Assembly: GCA_963732775.1 (NCBI GenBank)
Contig: CAVTAR010000001.1
Location: forward strand, 1,550,001-1,614,000
Source: CAVRQM01 sp963732775
GTDB lineage: Bacteria; Pseudomonadota; Alphaproteobacteria; Acetobacterales; Acetobacteraceae
Length of the DNA: 64,000 nt
Direction: 5' to 3'
In this document: positions 35,672 to 46,319 of the stretch, one piece after another
How positions within the stretch are numbered: the stretch's first letter is position 1
How the letters are laid out: each line of letters starts with the position of its first letter
The notes under the pieces: model-generated
Seen by the model: the letters and a program-made list of their open reading frames with translations, nothing else
The model's database searches: none
Told to the model about the DNA's origin: nothing
Program-made: the position numbers and the translations under genes

Positions 35672-36711
35672 ATGGCGGACGTAGCGGCGGACGGGGCGGC
35701 GGACGTAGCGAGCAAGACCAGGGCCGAGGCAACGACCCAAGCCGCCATGGACCGCGGCCAGCTGCTCGCCGCCTATCGCGCCATGCTGCTGGTCCGCCGC
35801 TTCGAGGAGCGCGCCGGGCAGCTGTACGGCATGGGGCTGATCGGCGGCTTCTGCCACCTCTATATCGGCCAGGAGGCGGTGGTCGTCGGCCTGCAGATGG
35901 CGCTGTCGGACGGCGACGAGGTCATCACCTCCTATCGCGACCACGGCCACATGCTCGCGACCGGCATGGAGCCGCGGGGCGTGATGGCCGAGCTGACCGG
36001 GCGAGCGACGGGACACAGCCGCGGCAAGGGCGGCTCGATGCACATGTTCAGCAAGGAGAAGAAGTTCTTCGGCGGCCACGGCATCGTCGGCGCGCAGGTC
36101 AGCCTGGGCACGGGCCTCGCCTTCAGCAACTGGTACCGCGGCAACGACCGGGTTTGCCTGACCTATTTCGGCGAGGGCGCGTCCAACCAGGGGCAGGTGT
36201 TCGAGAGCTTCAACCTCGCCGCGCTGATGAAGCTGCCGTGCGTGTTCGTGATCGAGAACAACCACTACGGCATGGGCACGCAGCATCGAGCGCGCCTCGG
36301 CCAGCCGCGACCTGTCGCGGAACGGCGCGCCCTGGGGCATCGCCGGCGAGCAGGTGGACGGCATGGACGTGGAGGCGGTGTTCCGCGCCGGCGAGCGCGC
36401 CGTGGCGGCCTGCCGGGCGGGCAAGGGACCAGTGTCTGCTGGAGATGAAGACCTATCGCTACCGCGGCCACTCCATGTCCGACCCGGCGAAGTACCGCAC
36501 GCCGCGAGGAGATCCAGAAGATGCGCAGCGAGCGCGACTGCATCGAGCACGTCCGCGGCCCGGCTGGCCGCCGCGGGGCGTGGCCGAGGCGGAGGTGCAA
36601 GCGATCGACGACGAGGTGAAGCGCGTGGTGCAGGACGCCGCCGACTTCGCCCAGCAGAGCCCGGAACCCGAGGCGCGGGAGCTGTGGACCGACGTGCTGG
36701 TGGAGGGCTGA
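35672..36711 (+). CDS. pdhA: Pyruvate dehydrogenase E1 alpha subunit, frameshifted
   Basis: ThDP-dependent decarboxylating subunit. Segments in order are LLAAYRAMLLVRRFEERAGQ, GMGLIGGFCHLYIGQEA, ITSYRDHGHMLATGMEP, SRGKGGSMHMFSKEKKFFGG and the ThDP/Mg motif from YFGEGASNQGQVFESFN to VIENNHYGMGT. Frame breaks follow near 36285, 36430 and 36505-36560. The recovered pieces GIAGEQVDGMDVEAVFRAGE, LLEMKTYRYRGHSMSDPAKY and EVKRVVQDAADFAQQSPEPE complete the normal length of about 345. Ser phosphorylation-loop sequence RGHSMSD is present. It leads the pdhABC-lpd operon. Confidence 0.93.
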
Positions 36712-36716
36712 CGCGG

Positions 36717-38087
<1,371 letters not shown>

Positions 38088-38088
<1 letters not shown>

Positions 38089-39437
38089 TGGCGACCAACA
38101 TCCTGATGCCCGCGCTGTCGCCGACCATGACCGAGGGCACGCTCGCGCGCTGGCTGAAGAAGGAGGGCGACGCGGTCACGCGCCGGCGACGTGATCGCCG
38201 AGATCGAGACCGACAAGGCGACCATGGAAGTGGAGGCGGTCGACGAGGGCGTGCTGGGCAAGATCCTGGTCGCCGACGGGACCGCGGGCGTGAAGGTGAA
38301 CGCGCCGATCGCCGTGCTGGTGGGCGAGGGGGAGTCCGCCGAGGCGCCACCCGCCGGTGCTGCCGCCAACGGCGCCTGCAGACGGGGGCGCTCGACGCCC
38401 GCAAGGCCCTGTCCGATGCGCCGCCGTCGGCCGAGGCCGCGGCGTCCGGACCTGCCGCGCCGGCGCCGGACGTTGCGCATGTGAACGGGCACGCGGCGGC
38501 GGGCGCATCTTCGCCTCGCCGCTCGCGCGCCGCATGGCCAAGCAGGCGGGGATCGAACTCTCCACCTTGCGTGGCAGCGGGCCGAACGGCCGTATCGTCC
38601 GGGCCGACATCGAGGCCGCGCAACGGGGCGCGCCAGCCGTCGCGACCCCGACCACCGGTGCCACGCCCGCTGCCGTGCCCACGGCCGCGTCGGCTCCGGC
38701 TCCGGCGGCCGCACGCGCGCCGGCGGCGGCGATCGCGGCACCGCATACGCTGGTGCCGCACAGCTCCATGCGCAGGATCATCGCCCGCCGGCTGACCGAA
38801 GCGAAGCAGAGCATTCCGCATTTCTACGTCTCGATCGACATCGAGACTCGACGCGCTGCTGAAGCTGCGCGCCGAGCTGAACGCGAAATCGCCGAAGGAG
38901 GGCCCGGGCGCCTTCAAGCTCTCGGTGAACGACCTGGTCATCAAGGCCGCCGCCGCGACGCTGCGGCGCATCCCGAAGGTCAACGCCAGCTGGACCGAGG
39001 ACGGGATCGCGCTGTACGACGACGTGGACATCTCCGTCGCCGTGTCGATCCCGGACGGGCTCATCACGCCGATCATCCGCCGCGCCGACCAGAAGGGCCT
39101 GGCGGCGATCAGCAACGAGATGAAGGACCTGGCGGCGCGGGCGAAGGCGGGCAAGCTGAAGCCCGAGGAGTTCCAGGGCGGCGGGTTCTCGATCTCCAAC
39201 ATGGGCATGTACGGCGTGAGTTCGTTCTCGGCCATCATCAACCCGCCGCAGGCCGGCATCCTGGCGGTCGCCGCCGGCAAGCAGCGCCCGGTGGTGCGGG
39301 ACGGCGCGCTGGCGATCGCCACGGTGATGACCTGCACGCTGTCGGTCGACCACCGCGTGGTGGACGGCGCGCTCGCGGCCGAGTGGCTGGCGGAGTTCAG
39401 GCGCATCGTGGAGGACCCGCTGAGCCTGATGCTGTGA
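38088..39437 (+). CDS. pdhC: Dihydrolipoamide acetyltransferase (PDH E2), frameshifted
   Basis: Core E2 subunit that transfers acetyl groups to CoA. The N-terminal lipoyl domain matches that of PdhB (EIETDKATMEVEAVDEG). Then an Ala/Pro linker, an E1/E3-binding domain (ASPLARRMAKQAGIELSTLR, then GSGPNGRIVRADIEAA) and a second linker. The catalytic domain follows, from HSSMRRIIARRLTEAKQSIP to the CAT motif SVDHRVVDGALAAEWLAEF. Breaks lie near 38180, 38375, 38500 and 38850. The ATG at 38088 shares its A with the pdhB TGA. The catalytic domain from 38870 on is uninterrupted. Confidence 0.94.
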
Positions 39438-39444
39438 GGAGCCG

Positions 39445-39648
39445 ATGATGCGCGATGAACCCGACAACGTCGTGCTGGTGCTGCTCCGCCGCATCGACCG
39501 CAACGTGGCCGACCTGCAGGATCGGGTCGGCCGTCTCGAGCGGCGCTTCGCCTTGCGCGACGAGGAGGCAGCACTGGACCGGCTCGCCGCGACGGAGCTT
39601 CGGCAGCGCGTCGAGCGTATCGAGCGTCGCCTTGACCTGTCGGCCTGA
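39445..39648 (+). CDS. Small coiled-coil protein in the pdh operon
   Basis: A 67-residue protein that is almost entirely one amphipathic helix: VVLVLLRRIDRNVADLQDRV, then GRLERRFALRDEEAALDRLA and ELRQRVERIERRLDLS. The heptad pattern suggests a coiled coil. It lies 7 bases after pdhC and 5 bases before lpd in the same direction, so it is very likely co-transcribed with the complex. I do not know a defined function; a structural or regulatory accessory is possible. Short proteins of this kind between E2 and E3 genes are seen in related bacteria. Confidence 0.65.
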   Translation: MMRDEPDNVVLVLLRRIDRNVADLQDRVGRLERRFALRDEEAALDRLAATELRQRVERIERRLDLSA

Positions 39649-39653
39649 CCGTC

Positions 39654-41055
39654 ATGGCTGAAACGACTTTCGACCTCATCGTCATCGGCGGCGGCCCCGG
39701 CGGCTACGTGGCGGCGATCCGCGCCGCGCAGCTCGGCATGAAGACCGCCGTGGTGGAGCGCGAGCACCTGGGCGGCATCTGCCTGAACTGGGGCTGCATC
39801 CCGACCAAGGCGCTGCTGCGGTCCTCCGAGATCAACCACCTGCTGCACCACCTGCCGGACTTCGGCTTCGCCGCCGACAACATTCGCTTCGACCTGGCAG
39901 CGGTGGTGAAGCGCTCGCGGGCGGTGGCCAAGCAGCTCGCCTCGGGCGTCGGCTTCCTGCTGAAGAAGAACAAGGTCGCCACGTTCGACGGCGCAGGGCA
40001 AGCTCGCCGGCAGCAACACGGTGGCGGTCAGCAAGGACGGCAAGCCGTCGCACACTCACGGCCCCGCACATCATTCTCGCCACCGGCGCGCGGGCGCGCG
40101 CAGCTGCCGGGGCTGGAGAGCGACGGCAAGCTGATCTGGACCTACAAGGAGGCGATGGTGCCGCCGGCGCATGCCGAAATCGCTGCTGGTGATCGGCTCG
40201 GGCGCCATCGGCATCGAGTTCGCGAGCTTCTACCGCAACATGGGCGCCGAGGTGACGGTGGTCGAGGTGCTGGACCGCGTGCTGCCGGTCGAGGACGAGG
40301 AGATCTCCGCCTTCGCCCGCAAGGCGTTCGAGAAGCAGGGGATGACGATCCTGACCGGCGCGAAAGTCACGCAAGTAACGAAATCGGCCGACAGCGTGAC
40401 CGCCACGGTGGAGACCGGCGGCAAGGCGCGGCAGATCACCGTCGATCGCGTCATCTCCGCGGTCGGCATCGTCGGCAACGTCGAGGGGCTGGGCCTCGAG
40501 GGCACCGGCGTGAAGGTGGAGCGCACGCACATCCTGATCGACGAGTAGTGCCGCACCGGCGAGCCGGGCGTGTACGCGATCGGCGACGTGTGCGGGGCGC
40601 CCTGGCTCGCGCACAAGGCGAGCCACGAGGGCGTGGTGTGCGTGGAGAAGATCGCCGGCGTGAACGACGTGCACCCGATCGACTGGAGCAACATCCCCGG
40701 CTGCACCTATTGCCGCCCGCAGGTCGCCTCGGTCGGCCTGACGGAGGCGCGCGCGCGGGCCGACGGATACGAGGTGCGGGTCGGCCGGTTCCCGTTCATC
40801 GGCAACGGCAAGGCGATCGCGATGGGCGAGCCGGAGGGCATGGTGAAGGTCGTGTTCGACGCCGCCAACGGCGCGCTGCTGGGCGCGCACATGATCGGCG
40901 CCGAGGTGACGGAGCTGATCCAGGGCTACGCCATCGCCCGCACGCTCGAGACCACCGAGACCGACCTGATGCACACCGTCTTCCCGCACCCGACGGTCAG
41001 CGAGACCATGCACGAGGCCGTGCTTGACGCCTATGGCCGCGCCATCCACTTCTAG
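39654..41055 (+). CDS. lpdA: Dihydrolipoamide dehydrogenase (E3), frameshifted with one in-frame amber
   Basis: Flavoprotein that reoxidises dihydrolipoamide with NAD. It has the FAD motif LIVIGGGPGGYVAAIRAAQ, the redox disulfide GGICLNWGCIPTKALL, the NAD motif LLVIGSGAIGIEFASFYRN, the second FAD motif GVYAIGDVCGAPWLAHKAS and the C-terminal His-Glu pair in HPTVSETMHEAVLDAYGR. Breaks near 40000, 40057 and 40165 shift the frame. At 40546-40548 a TAG interrupts HILIDE-CRTGEPGVYAIGD without shifting frame, where a Trp or Tyr codon is expected. Reconstructed length is about 467 residues. It belongs to the pdh operon. Confidence 0.93.
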
Positions 41056-41059
41056 CCCC

Positions 41060-42022
41060 GTGCCGAACCCCACACGCCGCCTCGACATCGACCATCGGCC
41101 GCGCCATCCCGAGAAGCTGGGGCGGCCGGACAGCGTGGCGCTGGCCAAGCCCGCGTGGATCCGCGTGCGCGCGCCGTCGCACCCGGTATACCACGAGACC
41201 CGCGCGCTGCTGCGCGGCAGCGGCCTCGTCACGGTATGCGAGGAGGCGGCCTGCCCCAACATCGGCGAGTGCTGGTCGCAGCGCCACGCCACCATGATGA
41301 TCATGGGCGACACCTGCACGCGGGCCTGCGCGTTCTGCAACGTGGCGACCGGCGTACCGGGCGCGCTCGATTCGACCGAGCCGGCGCGCGTGGCCGACGC
41401 GGTGGCGAGACTCGGGCTGCGGCACGTGGTCGTCACCTCGGTGGACCGCGACGACCTGGAGGACGGCGGCGCGGCGCATTTCGCCGCGGTGATCCGCGCT
41501 ATCCGCGACGCGGCGCCGGGCACCACGATCGAGGTGCTGACGCCCGACTTCCTGCGCAAGCCGGGCGCGGTGGAGGTGGTGGCAGCAGCGCGGCCAGACG
41601 TGTTCAACCACAACCTCGAGACGGTGCCGCGGCTGTACCCCTCGATCCGCCCGGGGGCGCGCTACTATCAGTCGCTGCGGCTGCTCGACGGCGTGAAGCG
41701 GCTTGATCCGGCGGCGTTCACGAAGTCGGGCATGATGTTGGGGCTGGGCGAGGGCAGGGCCGAGGTGATGCAGGTGATGGACGATCTGCGTGTGGCCGAG
41801 GTGGACTTCCTGACGCTCGGCCAGTACCTGGCGCCGTCGCCGAAGCACGCCGCGGTCGCCGAGTACGTGACCCCGGAGGCGTTCGCCGACTACGCCTCGC
41901 TCGCCCGCGCGAAGGGGTTCCTGCAGGTCTCGGCGACGCCGCTGACGCGCAGCTCGTACCACGCCGACGCGGATTTCGCGCAGCTCCGCGCGGCGCGCGA
42001 CACGCTGCTCGCGGCGGCCTGA
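41060..42022 (+). CDS. lipA: Lipoyl synthase
   Basis: Intact 320-residue radical-SAM enzyme inserting two sulfurs into octanoyl-protein. It has two 4Fe-4S sites: the auxiliary cluster in VCEEAACPNIGECWSQ and the radical-SAM CTRACAFCNV (CX3CX2C). The C-terminal LTRSSYHADADF contains the conserved RSSYHA with its Ser cluster ligand. GTG 41060 follows the lpd stop by 4 bases. The target proteins, lipoyl domains of PdhB and PdhC, are encoded just upstream, so maturation and substrate are in one transcription unit. No frame errors are seen. Confidence 0.97.
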   Translation: MPNPTRRLDIDHRPRHPEKLGRPDSVALAKPAWIRVRAPSHPVYHETRALLRGSGLVTVCEEAACPNIGECWSQRHATMMIMGDTCTRACAFCNVATGVPGALDSTEPARVADAVARLGLRHVVVTSVDRDDLEDGGAAHFAAVIRAIRDAAPGTTIEVLTPDFLRKPGAVEVVAAARPDVFNHNLETVPRLYPSIRPGARYYQSLRLLDGVKRLDPAAFTKSGMMLGLGEGRAEVMQVMDDLRVAEVDFLTLGQYLAPSPKHAAVAEYVTPEAFADYASLARAKGFLQVSATPLTRSSYHADADFAQLRAARDTLLAAA

Positions 42023-42028
42023 CGCACG

Positions 42029-42511
42029 ATGCCCACGCACGCCGAATCCCGGGTGGTCGCGTACCAGCCGGAGCAGATGTTCGACCTGGTGGCCGACGTC
42101 GGCAGCTATCCGAAGTTCCTGCCGTGGTGCGCCGCCGCGCGCGTGATCTCGAGCACGGCGGCGGAGCAGGTGGCCGACCTCACCATCGCCTTCGGCCCGT
42201 TCCGCGAGAGCTTCACCAGCCGCGTCGCACTCGACCGCCCGCACGTGGTGCGGGTGCGCTACGAGCACGGGCCGTTCCGCTACCTGAACAACCAGTGGAA
42301 GTTCACGCCCGACCCGCGCGGCTGCCGGGTGGACTTCTTCGTCGACTTCGAGTTCCGCAACCGGCTGCTGCAGTCGGCGATCGGCGTGGTGTTCAACCAG
42401 GCCGTCCGGCGCATGGTGAACGCCTTCCTGGTGCGCGCCGGGCAGCTCTATGGCGCGCACCACCCGGCCGCGCCGACGGCGCCCGCGACACCGAAGCCGC
42501 AGGAGACCTGA
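42029..42511 (+). CDS. RatA/COQ10-type START-domain protein
   Basis: A 160-residue SRPBCC-fold protein. Hallmarks are YQPEQMFDLVADVGSYPKFL, PWCAAARVIS, FGPFRESFTSRVALDRPHVV, GPFRYLNNQWKFTP and VDFFVDFEFRNRLLQSAIG. Homologs are annotated as coenzyme Q-binding protein COQ10 or as RatA, which affects ribosome association; the two are not separable by sequence. Position next to lipA is a recurring alphaproteobacterial arrangement. It starts 7 bases after lipA and its stop overlaps the threonine-aldolase ATG. Confidence 0.9.
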   Translation: MPTHAESRVVAYQPEQMFDLVADVGSYPKFLPWCAAARVISSTAAEQVADLTIAFGPFRESFTSRVALDRPHVVRVRYEHGPFRYLNNQWKFTPDPRGCRVDFFVDFEFRNRLLQSAIGVVFNQAVRRMVNAFLVRAGQLYGAHHPAAPTAPATPKPQET

Positions 42512-43581
42512 TGGTCCAGGCGCCGCCGCGACCGCACGCCGGCCTGCCGCCGGTGCTGGTGAACCTGTTCTCCGACACGCAGACGCGGCCCACGCCGGCG
42601 ATGAAGGCGGCGATGATGGCGGCCGAGACGGGCGACGAGCAGGCCGGGCTCGACCCCACCATCGATGCGCTGTGCGAGCGGATGGCCGCCCTGATGGGCA
42701 CGCAGGCGGCGATGTTCCTGCCGAGCGGGACGATGTGCAACCAGATCGCGATCCTGACGCATTGCCGCCCTGGCGACGCGATCCTCGCGCACGAGACGGC
42801 GCACATCCTGACCAGCGAGGGCGGCGGCGCGGCGGCGCTGACGGGCGCGCACATCACGCCGCTGCCGGGCGCGAAGGGGCAGTTCTCGGCGGACGCGTTG
42901 CGGGCGGCGATCAACCCGGCGCCGTCGCGCTACGACATGCCGCAGGCACTGGTGGAGGTGGAGCAGACGGCCAATTTCGGCGGCGGCGCGGTGTGGGACG
43001 CGGGCGTGCTGCACGTGGTGGCCGACCTCGCGCACGAGCACGGGATCGCCACGCACATGGACGGCGCGCGGCTGATGAACGCGGTGGTGGCGGCGGGCGT
43101 GCCGGCCTCCGAGATGGCGGCCGGCTGGGACAGCGTGTGGCTCGACTTCACCAAGGGGCTCGGCGCGCCGCTGGGGGCGGTGCTGTGCGGCAGCGATGCG
43201 TTCATCGATCGCGCCTGGCGCTGGAAGCAGCGGCTCGGCGGGGCGTTGCGCCAGGGCGGCCTGTGTGCGGCGGCCTGCCTCTACGCGCTCGACCACAACG
43301 TCGACCGCCTGGCGGAGGACCACGCCCACGCCCGGGTGCTGGCCCGCGGGCTGGCGCAGATGGAGGGGCTGGTGGTGGAGGTGCCGGAGACGAACCTGGT
43401 GTTCTTCGACACTAGCGGCACCGGGCGGACCGCGCAGGCGCTGGCCGACGAGTGCCGGGCGCACGGGCTGCTGCTCTCGGCGATGGGCCAGCATCGGGGC
43501 CGCGCCTGCACCCACCTGGACGTGACGGCGGCGCAGATTGAGGAAGCGGTGCAGATCGTCCGCGCGGTGCTGGCGGGCTAG
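42511..43581 (+). CDS. ltaE: Low-specificity L-threonine aldolase
   Basis: Intact 356-residue PLP enzyme cleaving threonine or allo-threonine to glycine and acetaldehyde. It shows NLFSDTQTRPTPAMKAAMM, the family start, then AMFLPSGTMCNQIAILTHCR, ILAHETAHI and THMDGARLMNAVVAAGV. The PLP Lys is in WLDFTKGLGAPLGAVLCG. The first 18 residues are an extra polar leader. It is the last gene of the pdh-lip unit; no further co-directional gene follows within 150 bases. Confidence 0.92.
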   Translation: MVQAPPRPHAGLPPVLVNLFSDTQTRPTPAMKAAMMAAETGDEQAGLDPTIDALCERMAALMGTQAAMFLPSGTMCNQIAILTHCRPGDAILAHETAHILTSEGGGAAALTGAHITPLPGAKGQFSADALRAAINPAPSRYDMPQALVEVEQTANFGGGAVWDAGVLHVVADLAHEHGIATHMDGARLMNAVVAAGVPASEMAAGWDSVWLDFTKGLGAPLGAVLCGSDAFIDRAWRWKQRLGGALRQGGLCAAACLYALDHNVDRLAEDHAHARVLARGLAQMEGLVVEVPETNLVFFDTSGTGRTAQALADECRAHGLLLSAMGQHRGRACTHLDVTAAQIEEAVQIVRAVLAG

Positions 43582-43738
43582 CCGCTCGAAAGCTTGCCAT
43601 GGTGCCTGGGATTACCCTGCCAGCGTCGCCGGGTGAAATGAGCGTGAGATAGACGGACAGAGCATGGCAGCCATGCCATGTGTCGGGGCTAGTCGCACGT
43701 TAGTGTGCGCCGGACCCACTCAAAGGAGCGATTCGATC

Positions 43739-44269
43739 ATGCGCCTGATCACCGCGGCGACCGCCGCTGCCCTGCTAGCTGCCCCGATGGGCGCGCTCTA
43801 TGCCCAGACCACCGCGCCGGCCGGCGCCGCGGCACCCGTCGGGCCGGTGCCGACGCCGGCTCCGGCCCCGGCCCCGGTCCCCGCCACCCCCCAGGCCTCG
43901 CCGGTGCCCGACACCGCGCCGGCGCCGAGCAAGCCGGCCGCGTCGAGCAAGCGCATGACGCTGCAGCAGCATTTCGACGCCGTGAACACGACGCATGACG
44001 GGCACGTGACGCGCGAGCAGGCCGACGCGGCGAAGTGGAGCTACGTCTCGCGCCACTTCGACGCGATGGACAAGGGCCACAAGGGCTACGTCACGACCGA
44101 CGACATCCACGCCTATTCGCGCGCTGCGCACGCCGCCCGGCGCCGGCACACGACGCCCAGCACGAGCAGCGGCAGCGCGGCGCCAGCGAATGCGCCGAGC
44201 GGCCAGGCAAGCGCGCCGGTGGACCCGGCCAGCCCGTCGCGCAGCCCGGCGCCGCCCGCGCCGCAATAG
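43739..44269 (+). CDS. Secreted EF-hand-like, Pro/Ala-rich protein
   Basis: A 176-residue exported protein. The signal peptide is LITAATAAALLAAPMGALYA, followed by a Pro/Ala linker of about 45 residues (TPAPAPAPVPATPQASPVP). Then two EF-hand-like loops: HFDAVNTTHDGHVTREQAD, and HFDAMDKGHKGYVTTDDIH. The first calcium position in both is polar rather than the canonical Asp (N-T-T-H-D-G-H and D-K-G-H-K-G-Y), so calcium binding may be weak. The C-terminus is Ser/Pro-rich. A strong AAAGGAG ribosome site lies 10 bases before ATG 43739. Confidence 0.75.
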   Translation: MRLITAATAAALLAAPMGALYAQTTAPAGAAAPVGPVPTPAPAPAPVPATPQASPVPDTAPAPSKPAASSKRMTLQQHFDAVNTTHDGHVTREQADAAKWSYVSRHFDAMDKGHKGYVTTDDIHAYSRAAHAARRRHTTPSTSSGSAAPANAPSGQASAPVDPASPSRSPAPPAPQ

Positions 44270-44304
44270 CCCCGGCTCCAGGCTAGCTAGCCCCTGGTCT
44301 AGGC

Positions 44305-44988
44305 TCAGGCCGGGGGCGACTGGCGCTCCCGGCCGAAGGCGAGCAGCCAGGTGTCGACGGCGGCGGCCACAGTGTGCTCGATCTCGGCGTCCGAGAGGCC
44401 CGGCTCCAGGCCGAGCGTGGCGCGCATGAACGAGGACGATTTCAGCAGCGCCAGGAGCTGGTGGGCCGCGAGGTCGGGGTCGGGCACGACGACATGGCCG
44501 GCGCGCTGCTGCAGCTCGAGCCAAGCCGTCAGGCGCTGCCGGGTCCGGTCTGGGCCGTTCTCGAAGAAGGCGCGTCCCAGTTCGGGGAAGCGCAGGCTTT
44601 CGGCGATCGCCACGCGGTAGATGGCCAGCGCTCCGGGCCGGAGCATGAAGCGCACCATCTTCTCGCCGACGCTGCGCAGGGTGGCGCGCAAGTCCGTCAC
44701 CTGCGCCGGGAACGTGGTCGCGTCGAGGCAGTGGTTGAGGCCGCGCTCGGCGACGATGGTGGCGAAGAGCTGGTCCTTGCTGGTGAAGTAGGCATACAGC
44801 GTCGCCTTCGAGACGCTGGCGGTGCGCGCCACGGCATCCATGCTGACCGCGCCATAGCCGAGTTCGAGGAACAGCGCCTCGGCCGCGTCGACGACGGCGC
44901 GGCGCTTCGGCGACGGCTCGGGCAGGGTCTCGCCCGGCCGGTCGCGCTCCCCAGCCCGGTCTTGCTCGAGGATGTCCGACCCGCTCAT
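44305..44988 (-). CDS. TetR-family repressor of the adjacent efflux operon
   Basis: A 227-residue regulator. The N-terminal helix-turn-helix is at 30-75: RRAVVDAAEALFLELGYGAV, then SMDAVARTASVSKATLYAYF and TSKDQLFATIVAE. The C-terminal ligand domain has VRFMLRPGALAIYRVAIAES and FFENGPDRTRQRLTAWLEL. It is divergent from emrA with a 151-base gap holding two matching 21-bp palindromes, so it very likely represses both itself and the pump. An aromatic or drug-like inducer is likely but unknown. Confidence 0.9.
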   Translation of the reverse strand: MSGSDILEQDRAGERDRPGETLPEPSPKRRAVVDAAEALFLELGYGAVSMDAVARTASVSKATLYAYFTSKDQLFATIVAERGLNHCLDATTFPAQVTDLRATLRSVGEKMVRFMLRPGALAIYRVAIAESLRFPELGRAFFENGPDRTRQRLTAWLELQQRAGHVVVPDPDLAAHQLLALLKSSSFMRATLGLEPGLSDAEIEHTVAAAVDTWLLAFGRERQSPPA

Positions 44989-45030
44989 CGACTGTCAGTG
45001 CGCCAGGCGGCCGATGGATGTCAAGCCGAT

Positions 45031-45051
45031 TGAACTGCACGGTGCAGTTCA
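45031..45051. promoter_or_regulatory. Predicted TetR operator 1
   Basis: A perfect palindrome of two 10-bp arms around a single G: TGAACTGCAC, G, GTGCAGTTCA. It lies 42 bases from the TetR start and 88 from the emrA start. A related second site is at 45094. Twin operators in a divergent promoter region fit the TetR-family pattern of joint control of repressor and pump. Confidence 0.75.
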
Positions 45052-45093
45052 GTCTTGACGGCGGCGCGATGGGTAGGCATCGTCCGACCCGAG

Positions 45094-45114
45094 TGAACTG
45101 AACAGTTTGGTTCA
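45094..45114. promoter_or_regulatory. Predicted TetR operator 2
   Basis: An imperfect 21-bp palindrome with the same outer arms as operator 1 (TGAACTG on the left, GGTTCA on the right, centre AACAGTTT). It shares 15 of 21 positions with operator 1 by my count. It lies 25 bases upstream of the emrA start, overlapping the likely core promoter or leader, so binding here would block pump transcription directly. Confidence 0.7.
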
Positions 45115-45139
45115 ATCGTCGAGGCGCGAAGGGTCGGAC

Positions 45140-46319
45140 ATGAACGCGGTCACTGACAAACCCGTGGCGGCCAACGCGGCGGCGCTCAGCGTGGCCGACG
45201 CCCCGCCACGGCGGCCATCGCGCCTGCGAGGCCGGCTGCTGCGCGCGGCGGCCGGGCTGGTGGCGCTCGCGGCAGCCGCAGTGGTCGGCAACTGGTGGCT
45301 GGCCGAGGGCCGCGCGGTGCAGAGCACCGACAACGCCTACGTCTCGGGCGACATCGCCGTGCTCGGATCGCGCATCGAGGGCGACGTGCTGGCGATCCAT
45401 GTCGCCGACAACCAGCACGTCCATGCCGGGGACGCGCTGATCACGCTCGACCCGCGCGACTGGCAGGCGCGGCTGGACCAGGCGCGCGGCGCGGCGGCCG
45501 AGGCGGCGGCGGCGATCGTGACGGCGCGCAGCCAGGTCGATCAGGGACGCGCGGCGATCGGCCAGGCGGAGGCGATGATCGCCCAGGCGCGGGCCGAGCA
45601 GGTGCGCGCCGTGGCCGAGGCTGGGCGGGTCGGGCACGCTGACCACCGCGGGCTGGAGCTCGCGCTCAGGTGAACGACACCGCGGTCGCCGACCAGCGCA
45701 AGGCCGAGGCGACGCTGGCGGCGGCGGCCGCGCAGCGCCAGAGTGCGGCAGCCTCGCTCGCGGTCGCCGAGGCGCAGGTGACGCAGGCCGAGGCGCGGCG
45801 CGTGACCGCGGACGCCGCGGTGCGGCTGGCGGAGAACCAGCTCGACGACACGGTGATCCGCGCGCCGTTCGAGGGCGTCGCCGGCAACCGCGCGGCGCAA
45901 CTCGGCCAGCACGTCAACCCGGCGCTGCAGCTGATCTCGGTCTCGCCGGTGCGGCGCGCGCTGTATGTCATCGGCGAACTTCAAGGAGACGCAGTTGCGC
46001 CGGATGCAGCCGGGGCAGCCCGCGACGCTCACGCCCGACATCGACAGCGGGGCGGCGCTGACCGGCCGGGTGGACAGCCTGGCGCCGGCGACTGGGGCGC
46101 TGTTCAGCCTGCTGCCGCCGGAGAACGCCACCGGCAACTTCACCAAGGTGGTGCAGCGCGTGCCGGTGAAGATCGTGATCGACGCCGACCAGGCCGCGCG
46201 GGCGAGCTGGCTGCGCGCCGGGCTGTCGGTGACGGCCGAGGTGGACACGCGCGGGCCGGATGCGCGGCGGCTCGGCATGCTGGGGCAGCTGCGCGCGCGG
46301 CTCGGCCTGCTAGCCGATG
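45140..46319 (+). CDS. EmrA/HlyD-type membrane fusion protein, frameshifted
   Basis: Periplasmic adaptor of an MFS tripartite pump. It has one N-terminal membrane helix (LLRAAAGLVALAAAAVVGNW), then RAVQSTDNAYVSGDIAVLGS and HVADNQHVHAGDALITLDPR, the lipoyl-like half-motif. A long Ala/Gln coiled coil (AVADQRKAEATLAAAAAQRQ) and AENQLDDTVIRAPFEGVAGN follow, with NFKETQLRRMQPGQPATLTP and VPVKIVIDAD at the end. Breaks lie near 45640 and 45985, and the region around 46300 may hold another, since the proper stop is uncertain. It pairs with the MFS gene starting at 46317. Confidence 0.88.
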
